Below, one piece after another: positions 55,070 through 61,493 of a stretch of DNA of 64,000 bases; within the stretch, counting starts at the first letter, position 1, and the number at the start of each line of letters is the position of its first letter. The translations under genes were made by a program, and so were the position numbers. The notes beneath the pieces were generated by a model. That model was not told the DNA's origin and ran no database searches. It worked only from the letters and a program-made list of their open reading frames with translations. Origin of the DNA: Psychrobacter sp. JB385 (GTDB lineage: Bacteria > Pseudomonadota > Gammaproteobacteria > Pseudomonadales > Moraxellaceae). Location: NCBI RefSeq assembly GCF_900163785.1, contig NZ_FUKN01000013.1, positions 744,001 through 808,000 of the forward strand. The letters are read 5' to 3'.

Positions 55070-55909
55070 TTACACATTGGCCGTATGGTGCGCGTCGCAC
55101 TGGGCAAAAAACCTTTCCAAGGCGCTATTAACGGCATTGGCGTGTGTCATTTGTGTCATATGGCGCGCTTCTGGCACGATAACAGCATTGGCATTCGGCA
55201 GGATTTCAGCCATCGTAAGCGACATCTTAGCGCTTGAGTTGATGTCCATCTCACCTGTCAACAATAATGCAGGAACGCTAATGGTTTTGAGTTCTGCTGC
55301 TGGAATACCCCGCAGATGTGCGAACATCTGATAAGCTTGCGCGTACCCCAAACGGTTACCATTATTTAGCCATGAGCGGCACAGCTCCGCTTCATTGTCA
55401 TATTGCGGATTACCATCGAACCATCTGGCAATCGGCTTATCAGTCACATTTTGATCAAGATCGTTGAGTAGTGATTCTGCGCGAGTTTGTACATCTTGCG
55501 CCGCATTATCAGGACGATTATAGATGGCATTGAACGCGGCAACGCCTCTGACCATTTTTGGGTAACTGACCGCCGTTTGTAGGGCAGTCATTGCACCAAG
55601 CGAGTGTCCAACGACAATGGCACGCTCTCCAACCACATTTTGGATAAAAGTGTTTAGAGCCGCCGCAAAGTCTTCTAACATAAGCGTGGGCTTGGGCAAT
55701 AAATCACTTTCCCCATGTCCTGGCATATCGATCACATAACAACGATAACGGTCGTCAAAGGCTGATACCTGCTGATACCAGCTTTCTGCTCGCAAGCCCA
55801 CGCCATGAACAAAAACGACGGGAGTGGTTTTGTCATTTTCATGCTGATTGTCTTGATTACCATTAGAGTAATAAGCAATGCCGTCAGAGATTTTGCGTGA
55901 CCATTTCAT
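55070..55909 (-). CDS. tgnD: Alpha/beta hydrolase, TgnD-like MFMS hydrolase
   Basis: A 279-residue alpha/beta hydrolase with oxyanion segment VVFVHGVGLRAESW and the triad Ser103 (VVGHSLGAM), Asp222 (LLTGEMDINSS) and His250 (VPEARHMTQ). In the A. baylyi trigonelline pathway a hydrolase breaks (E)-2-((N-methylformamido)methylene)succinate into methylamine, formate, CO2 and succinate semialdehyde. Position directly after the DUF1185 gene (13 bases) and before the flavin reductase places it in the same transcript. AAGGAG precedes the ATG. Family alone would allow other amide or ester substrates. Confidence 0.8.
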   Translation of the reverse strand: MKWSRKISDGIAYYSNGNQDNQHENDKTTPVVFVHGVGLRAESWYQQVSAFDDRYRCYVIDMPGHGESDLLPKPTLMLEDFAAALNTFIQNVVGERAIVVGHSLGAMTALQTAVSYPKMVRGVAAFNAIYNRPDNAAQDVQTRAESLLNDLDQNVTDKPIARWFDGNPQYDNEAELCRSWLNNGNRLGYAQAYQMFAHLRGIPAAELKTISVPALLLTGEMDINSSAKMSLTMAEILPNANAVIVPEARHMTQMTHANAVNSALERFFAQCDAHHTANV

Positions 55910-55922
55910 CAGTAACTGCTCC

Positions 55923-56525
55923 TTAAACGGCGGCTGGGTTATTCAAATCGTGACCGAGATCTTTTAGGTCTTGGTAACGATCACCAATGCGATGATGAGG
56001 ACGACCACCAGTGGCACCGCCTAACACAATCACTACTTCATCGTCGCGAGGCGCATCAGGAATAGCAAATTGAATCGTCAAATAATGCGAGCGGCGCCCA
56101 GCGTCATCTTTGTCCATCAATGGAACCATGATAGGGGTGTTGGCAGTGCCACGTGTATTGGTAAAGGCCAAATACGTATTGGCAGACAAGGCTTCACGAT
56201 AAAAATTGCCAAAATGTAAGGTATGAATCAGACCTGAGGCATGTTCGATTTCGCCATTTAGACCCACTACAGCGGCTTTACCATAAGCTTCAATTTGGTC
56301 AGCCCCACCTGCTAAAGCGATGATTTTGTCCGTCAGCAGTTTACCTAGTACAGGGGCGAACGCTTTGATTTCAGGTTGCAAGTCTTCAGCATAACGACCA
56401 GCCCATGGATTGGTCACAACAGCTGCAACCGCAAACATGCGTAGAGGTGTATCGGCTGACTTATAGCCTTCAACCAAAGTCTCTTCTTCAAAAGTGACGA
56501 TTTTTCTGATTTCTGGTTTTTGCAT
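55923..56525 (-). CDS. DUF1185 / amino acid synthesis family protein
   Basis: A 200-residue protein of the 'amino acid synthesis' family (DUF1185, Pfam AA_synth). Recognisable are TPLRMFAVAAVVTNPWAGRY, YGKAAVVGLNGEIEHASGLIH, HFGNFYREALSANTYLAFTN and the end VVIVLGGATGGRPHHRIGD. No catalytic role is established for the family. In-frame codons extend to 56681, but AGGGA before ATG 56525 and the family start agree on the shorter form. It is first in the minus-strand catabolic unit, divergent from the GntR gene. A conserved protein of unknown function assists the A. baylyi pathway; this could be its counterpart, though the carboxymuconolactone-decarboxylase-like protein is the other candidate. 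Confidence 0.82.
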   Translation of the reverse strand: MQKPEIRKIVTFEEETLVEGYKSADTPLRMFAVAAVVTNPWAGRYAEDLQPEIKAFAPVLGKLLTDKIIALAGGADQIEAYGKAAVVGLNGEIEHASGLIHTLHFGNFYREALSANTYLAFTNTRGTANTPIMVPLMDKDDAGRRSHYLTIQFAIPDAPRDDEVVIVLGGATGGRPHHRIGDRYQDLKDLGHDLNNPAAV

Positions 56526-56576
56526 GATGGCTTCCCTTTTAAATAATCTTGAGTAATAAATGGTTTCTAACAATAT

Positions 56577-56651
56577 TGGTATACCATAATACGGTATTAA
56601 ATAAATTACTAGCTTTTTTTGAAAAAAAATATTATGGTATACCATGATACG
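56577..56651. promoter_or_regulatory. Two GntR operators between the divergent catabolic units
   Basis: TGGTATACCATAATACG (56577-56593) and TGGTATACCATGATACG (56635-56651) are direct repeats differing at one base, 58 bp apart. Each begins with the palindrome TGGTATACCA, the TGGT-N2-ACCA type bound by FCD-class GntR regulators. They flank the promoter region of both units. Confidence 0.75.
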
Positions 56652-56724
56652 ATGTACAAGCTTACTGCTTTTTTGTGCCATACTCGCTATACTTCTTTTT
56701 TACATCTAAGAGAGCAGAGACCTT

Positions 56725-57378
56725 ATGTTAGAAAAAGTAGAAAAACCAAAGACCCTAAAAGACACAGCGCTCGAGCAATTGCGCTTGGCTATCATGATTG
56801 GACAGCTTGCACCAGGTCAGCGATTGGTGGAGCGTACGATCTGTGAGCAGTTGGGTGTCAGTCGTACCGTGGTACGAGAGTGTATAAGGCATCTAGAAAG
56901 CGAGCATTTGGTGACTTTTTCTGCAGGCGGTTCTTCAGTGGCTGTGCTTGAGAGCGATGAGATTCGTCAAATCTACCATTTGCGAGCCATGCTCGAGAGT
57001 GAAGCGGTTCGGCACTGCGCTGAGCAAGCCAGCCCTGAGTTAGTGGAATTATTGCAAGAAGGGTTGATTCAAATCCGAGACAATTTGCATGCAGGAGATG
57101 TGGTCGAAGCACTGGCGCATTCTTATGCCTTTTACGAGCGTCTCTTTGTGACGGCTGGCATGACGGTTGCGTGGGAGTTGACAGAGCGCTTGAATGGTCG
57201 TATCGGTCGTTTGCGTTTTATGACCTTATCGACCAAAGAGCGTTCGGTAAAAGGCCCAAACAATCTACAAGACATCGTCAACAATATTGCCAAAGGTGAT
57301 AGTAAAGCTGCTGTTAAAGCTTGCCGCAAACATATCGATGAAGCCTGCCGTATGGGTTTGCATCTCAACCAACAATAA
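56725..57378 (+). CDS. GntR family regulator (FCD subfamily) of the trigonelline-type cluster
   Basis: A 217-residue regulator with a GntR winged helix at about 8-75 (ALEQLRLAIMIGQLAPGQRLVE-type segment, then LGVSRTVVRECIRHLESEHL) and an all-helical FCD effector domain from about 85, with conserved REL-like LRAMLESEAVRHCAEQA and a His/Asp/Glu-rich helical core. FCD proteins bind small carboxylates. It lies between the two catabolic units and next to two matching operators (56577-56651), so it should control both. Trigonelline or a breakdown product as inducer is inference. The next gene begins 16 bases downstream. Confidence 0.87.
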   Translation: MLEKVEKPKTLKDTALEQLRLAIMIGQLAPGQRLVERTICEQLGVSRTVVRECIRHLESEHLVTFSAGGSSVAVLESDEIRQIYHLRAMLESEAVRHCAEQASPELVELLQEGLIQIRDNLHAGDVVEALAHSYAFYERLFVTAGMTVAWELTERLNGRIGRLRFMTLSTKERSVKGPNNLQDIVNNIAKGDSKAAVKACRKHIDEACRMGLHLNQQ

Positions 57379-57394
57379 ATAATAGGGAATAATC

Positions 57395-57781
57395 ATGGAT
57401 AAAACACGATTTGAGCTTGGTCTCACCAAGCGTAAAGCCGTCTTAGGCGCTGAATATGTAGACAAAAACCTACAGGCCGCCGACGATTTCAACCGTCCGT
57501 TTCAAGAAGCGATGACAGAATGGTGCTGGGGTTTTGGTTGGGGTGATGAGGCCATCGATGCCAAAACCCGTTCTCTGATGAATCTAACCATGATTGCGGC
57601 ACTCGGCAAAATGCATGAGTGGGAGCTACATCTAAATGGTGCCATCACCAACGGCTGTTCGGTGGAAGAAATTCGTGCCGCGATTCATGCCATCGCAATC
57701 TATTGCGGCGTACCCCAAGGCGTAGAATGCTTTCGCATTGCCCGTCAAGTATTAACCACACGCGGATTATTAGAAGCCTAA
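57395..57781 (+). CDS. Carboxymuconolactone-decarboxylase family protein
   Basis: A 128-residue protein of the CMD (PcaC-like) family. Its core reads RSLMNLTMIAALGKMHEWEL, then HLNGAITNGCSVEEIRAAI and AIYCGVPQGVECFRIA, matching PcaC-type rather than peroxidase (AhpD) proteins; the AhpD CxxC pair is absent. PcaC decarboxylates a lactone acid in protocatechuate breakdown, but no other protocatechuate gene is here. It stands between gntR and the succinate-semialdehyde dehydrogenase gene, with 16 and 19 bases on either side. A role in removing CO2 from an unstable intermediate of this pathway (for example 2-formylsuccinate) is a testable idea. Confidence 0.85.
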   Translation: MDKTRFELGLTKRKAVLGAEYVDKNLQAADDFNRPFQEAMTEWCWGFGWGDEAIDAKTRSLMNLTMIAALGKMHEWELHLNGAITNGCSVEEIRAAIHAIAIYCGVPQGVECFRIARQVLTTRGLLEA

Positions 57782-57800
57782 AAACCTGCTGGAGAGAGAA

Positions 57801-59252
57801 ATGCAATTAAAAAACGATGCGTTGTTTAGACAACAAGCCTTTATCAATGGCGTGTGGTGTGATGCTGACGATAAGCAAACCCATGAAGTACTGGATCCAG
57901 CGACAGGAGAGGTCATTGGTACGGTACCAATGATGGGCGGTGATGAAACTCGTCGCGCCATTGAGGCTGCGGACACGGCGCAATTAACATGGGCAAAAAA
58001 AACGGGTAAAGAGCGCAGTATTGTTTTGCGTCGTTGGCACACGCTGATTGCCGAAAACATCGAAGATTTGGCGCTACTCATGACGCATGAGCAAGGCAAG
58101 CCAATCGCTGAAGCTAAGGGTGAGATTCAAAGCGGACTCGATTATCTAGAATGGTTTGCTGAAGAAGCGAAACGGGTTTATGGTGATGTGATTCCTGGCC
58201 ACATGGCAGATAAGCGTTTGATCGTCATCAAACAACCTGTTGGGGTTACCGCCGCTATCACTCCGTGGAATTTTCCACACTCAATGATTAGTCGTAAAGC
58301 AGGGCCTGCCTTAGCAGCCGGTTGTCCAATGATTGTCAAACCTGCGATGGAGACACCATACTCAGCATTGGCAATGGCGTATTTGGCACAGCAAGCGGGT
58401 ATTCCTGACGGTATTTATAGCGTGGTGACAGGGGATCCGATTGCGATTGGGGAGGAGATGACCACAAACCCGATGGTCAAAAAAATCAGTTTCACCGGTT
58501 CAACGCGCGTGGGTAAAATCCTGATGAAACAGTGTGCTGATACGGTCAAAAAGATGTCAATGGAGCTGGGTGGCAATGCACCTTTCATCGTTTTTGATGA
58601 TGCTGACATAGACGCTGCCGTCACTGGCGCGATGATGAGCAAGTATCGCAACAGTGGTCAGACATGCGTGTGCGCCAACCGCTTATTTGTGCAAGCGGGC
58701 GTGTATGAAGCGTTTTCACAAAAACTGGCAGAACAAGTACGCGCCATAAAAGTCGGTAACGGCTTAGAGTCAGGGGTGACACAAGGCCCGCTAATTTCGA
58801 AAGCTGCGGCTGATAATACCGAGGCGTTGGTTAAAGATGCCAAAGACAAAGGCGCGACGGTACTGTGCGGTGGTCAACGAGTCGATGCGGATAAAAACTT
58901 CTTTAATCCAACCATTTTGACCGACGTCAACAATGACATGCGGATTGCTAATGAAGAAATTTTTGGCCCTATCGCGCCCATTTTTAAATTTGACACAGAC
59001 GAAGAAGCAATTGCCTTAGCCAATCGTACTGAGTATGGCTTGGCAGGTTATTTTTATAGCCGAGATATTGGCCGTGTATGGCGTATCGCTGAAGCGCTTG
59101 AAGTCGGTATGGTCGGCGTCAATACAGGTATGCTGACCACGGAGTTGGCACCGTTTGGCGGGGTTAAAGAATCTGGTCTGGGGCGTGAAGGATCAAAATA
59201 CGGTATCGAAGAATACGTTGAAACCAAATATATTTGTTTAGATATCAGCTGA
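57801..59252 (+). CDS. tgnE: NAD(P)+-dependent succinate-semialdehyde dehydrogenase
   Basis: A 483-residue GabD-type aldehyde dehydrogenase. Catalytic residues are Glu255 (MELGGNAP) and Cys289 (NSGQTCVCANR); the latter is followed by another Cys two residues on, the redox pair known from GabD. The cofactor motif is ITPWNFPHSMI, then FTGSTRVGK. The GabD-type sequence HEQGKPIAEAKGEI is present. It would oxidise succinate semialdehyde to succinate, the final step of the trigonelline route. GGAGAG precedes the ATG. A role in 4-aminobutyrate breakdown is possible, but no aminotransferase is nearby. Confidence 0.88.
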   Translation: MQLKNDALFRQQAFINGVWCDADDKQTHEVLDPATGEVIGTVPMMGGDETRRAIEAADTAQLTWAKKTGKERSIVLRRWHTLIAENIEDLALLMTHEQGKPIAEAKGEIQSGLDYLEWFAEEAKRVYGDVIPGHMADKRLIVIKQPVGVTAAITPWNFPHSMISRKAGPALAAGCPMIVKPAMETPYSALAMAYLAQQAGIPDGIYSVVTGDPIAIGEEMTTNPMVKKISFTGSTRVGKILMKQCADTVKKMSMELGGNAPFIVFDDADIDAAVTGAMMSKYRNSGQTCVCANRLFVQAGVYEAFSQKLAEQVRAIKVGNGLESGVTQGPLISKAAADNTEALVKDAKDKGATVLCGGQRVDADKNFFNPTILTDVNNDMRIANEEIFGPIAPIFKFDTDEEAIALANRTEYGLAGYFYSRDIGRVWRIAEALEVGMVGVNTGMLTTELAPFGGVKESGLGREGSKYGIEEYVETKYICLDIS

Positions 59253-59275
59253 GATAAATGACGAATATCATAACG

Positions 59276-59346
59276 TGCGGCTGAAATAAATTTTGTGATT
59301 GCTGTGCTTTCATCGACAGCTACCTAACATGTATTTTAGCCGCGCT
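59276..59346 (-). repeat. Dispersed intergenic element, degenerate copy D
   Basis: Arms GTGCGGCTGAAATA (59276-59289) and TATTTTAGCCGCGC (59333-59346) pair at 12 of 14 positions. Between them, ATTGCTGTGCTTTC followed by ATCGACAG resembles the reverse complement of the core of copies B and C. It lies after the succinate-semialdehyde dehydrogenase gene and may act as its 3' hairpin. Confidence 0.5.
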
Positions 59347-59380
59347 GTGTTTATTTTATAGTGAATTAAAAACACGCTTA

Positions 59381-60298
59381 TTATTTTGCGGGTATCGGCT
59401 CATCCCAGTAAGGCGGTGAACCGTAATACCCTTCAATAAAATCAATGAAGCATCGGATTTTATGCGGCAGTAGTTTTCTGTGCGCATACACCGCATACAA
59501 GCCTAACGTTTCGGGCTCATATTCAGGCAGCACTATCACCAGCTTACCGTCTACAATGGCTTCGCTGGCAATAAAAGTGGGTTGCAGCGCCAATCCCGCA
59601 CCTGCTATCGCTGCATTGACCAGCAAATCTCCATTATTACTGCTCAGCCCGCCATCTCGCTGACTGCTCTCTATACTCAGTCCTTGATAAATCTCTTCTT
59701 TACTGCTTCTTTCCATATAGCTGTAATGTAGATAACGATGATTTTTTAAATCTTCAGGGTCGCGAGGGATACCATGCTTGTTGAGATAGTCAGGCGAGGC
59801 ACATAAGATGACTCGAATAGGCGCTACCAGCTTAGCAATCAATGAAGAGCTTTTGAGCTGTCCAATACGAAGCGCCACATCAAACCCTTCTTCCACAATA
59901 TCTACCTTACGATCTGTTAATTGTAAATCGACATTGACTGAAGGGTAGAGGGTCTGAAAATCCGTGATCAATTGCGCCATATGTTTTAATGCAAATGACA
60001 CGGGCGCGCTGATTCTTAACGTTCCTTTAGGCTTTTGTTGAAACCCGCCCAGTTTGGACTCCATGTCATCGATACTTAACAGTATTTGCTGAGCATGCTG
60101 AAAATAGTGCGTGCCAGCTTCTGTTAGACTGACTTTGCGCGTGGTGCGGTTGAGTAATCGTATCTCAAGACGTTCTTCTAGCTTTGACACATACTTGCTC
60201 ACTAACTGCGGCGACAGTTGCATCGCGGTTGCAGCATTGCTAAAACTGCCTTCAGTGACGACTGACACAAAGGCGCGCATGGCATCGATTCTGTCCAT
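59381..60298 (-). CDS. LysR family regulator, divergent from doxX-like gene
   Basis: A LysR-type regulator of about 305 residues of the CrgA/DsdC-like branch: MDRIDAMRAFVSVVTEGSFS, the recognition helix LSPQLVSKYVSKLEERL, and RLLNRTTRKVSLTEAG, then an effector domain with LRISAPVSFALKHM and DVALRIGQLKSSSLIA. Codons upstream to 60343 encode an unrelated hydrophobic stretch, while ATG 60298 has AAGGA at 11 bases, so it is preferred. It is divergent from the DoxX gene, 162 bases apart; LysR genes of this branch often control such neighbours. Confidence 0.85.
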   Translation of the reverse strand: MDRIDAMRAFVSVVTEGSFSNAATAMQLSPQLVSKYVSKLEERLEIRLLNRTTRKVSLTEAGTHYFQHAQQILLSIDDMESKLGGFQQKPKGTLRISAPVSFALKHMAQLITDFQTLYPSVNVDLQLTDRKVDIVEEGFDVALRIGQLKSSSLIAKLVAPIRVILCASPDYLNKHGIPRDPEDLKNHRYLHYSYMERSSKEEIYQGLSIESSQRDGGLSSNNGDLLVNAAIAGAGLALQPTFIASEAIVDGKLVIVLPEYEPETLGLYAVYAHRKLLPHKIRCFIDFIEGYYGSPPYWDEPIPAK

Positions 60299-60460
60299 TA
60301 CTGATGATTTCCTTGAAATGACTACGAATATTATTATCAACATTTTGTTGTTAGTTATTTGCTATTAGTTATCTTACTCTTTTACTTTGTTGATAGTAAA
60401 GTGTATTGCCTTATCGAGACGAACATAAGTCTCCACATACATTTTATAGAGTAACCATCA

Positions 60461-60901
60461 ATGACAAATTCAACCTTAAAAAAAATCTTCCTATCAAAAG
60501 CTGGGATAGCCGCGCTAATACTGCGTGTGCCAGTTGGTCTTATTTTGGCCGCGCATGGTGCGCAAAAGTTATTTGGCTGGTTTGGCGGTAATGGTTTGGC
60601 AGGCACTGCTGGCTGGATGAGTAGTATCGGGATTGAGCCAGGTTATCTGATGGCCATATTGGCTGGTAGCGCTGAATTTTTTGGTGGTTTGGCATTGGTG
60701 TTAGGATTATTGACCCGACCAGCCGCAGTGGTTGCCGCCTTTACCATGATAGTCGCTATTTTTTCGGTACATATTAGTAATGGTTTATTTGCAAGCAATA
60801 ATGGCTATGAGTATGCGCTAACCTTATTGGTTGTATTGGTTTCTTTGGCGATACAAGGCGGCGGCCACCTAAGTCTTGACAATCAGTTGGCAAAAAAATA
60901 A
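60461..60901 (+). CDS. DoxX family membrane protein
   Basis: A 146-residue inner membrane protein with four hydrophobic segments and the DoxX signatures RVPVGLILAAHGAQKLFGWF and LAGSAEFFGGLALVLGLLTR. The His and Gln at the end of the first segment are typical. The family has no agreed function; members are linked to oxidative and electrophile stress. The site before the ATG is weak (GAG at nine bases). It is probably controlled by the divergent LysR regulator. Confidence 0.88.
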   Translation: MTNSTLKKIFLSKAGIAALILRVPVGLILAAHGAQKLFGWFGGNGLAGTAGWMSSIGIEPGYLMAILAGSAEFFGGLALVLGLLTRPAAVVAAFTMIVAIFSVHISNGLFASNNGYEYALTLLVVLVSLAIQGGGHLSLDNQLAKK

Positions 60902-61493
60902 ACCACTTGTGGACGTTATAGCCAATTACTCAAAATCAGTCTAATGTGTCCAATCAGCCTTTACACACGTCTGTGCAAACTCCTCTTGCGCCGCGTGTGT
61001 TTAGGGAATGATGTTATCTAAAAAAATCACTTTTGTAATTTTATCCCTCACCAATATACTTATCCCTCTGCTCAATCAATCTGCTTCGTTCAAAAATAAT
61101 AATTTTAGATGTCTTCTAACAATATGATATTTATATTAAAATTTTTTACTCTAATTCGTAAACAATAATAATTATCATTATTGTTTGTATTATCCTTACA
61201 ATGTTGCTAAAGTGTGCATTCTTTATTGCTGAACAGTTAACTGTTGTTTGGTTTGTCTGTTTTAAAATGTGGCCTGTATCAATATGCTGACCATTTAGTG
61301 TCTATCAGTTGCAGTCAAAGAATGCCAGTTTTTCTTTTTGATCAAAATTCCATTGTGTTTGCTCAAAACATAAACACACTTTAGCCTCACATTATTCATT
61401 TTTACATCGTGTATGTGTGCTATTACTGAGCTTTCTTTGATGGATGACGCTAAAAGGTATTGATAAAAACAAGTACTTTCAGGATTGTTATTT
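60902..61493 (+). other. Long leader region upstream of the FepA-type receptor
   Basis: No credible gene. The left part shows nothing clear. A strong Fur-type palindrome is at 61161-61185, and the remaining 300 bases before the start codon are AT-rich, with no recognisable riboswitch or attenuator. The long leader could carry an unrecognised small RNA target or a second promoter. Confidence 0.6.
61161..61185. promoter_or_regulatory. Fur box upstream of the FepA-type receptor gene
   Basis: AACAATAAT (61161-61169) and ATTATTGTT (61177-61185) form a perfect inverted repeat around AATTATC. The half-site TGATAAT occurs on the minus strand. Confidence 0.7.
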
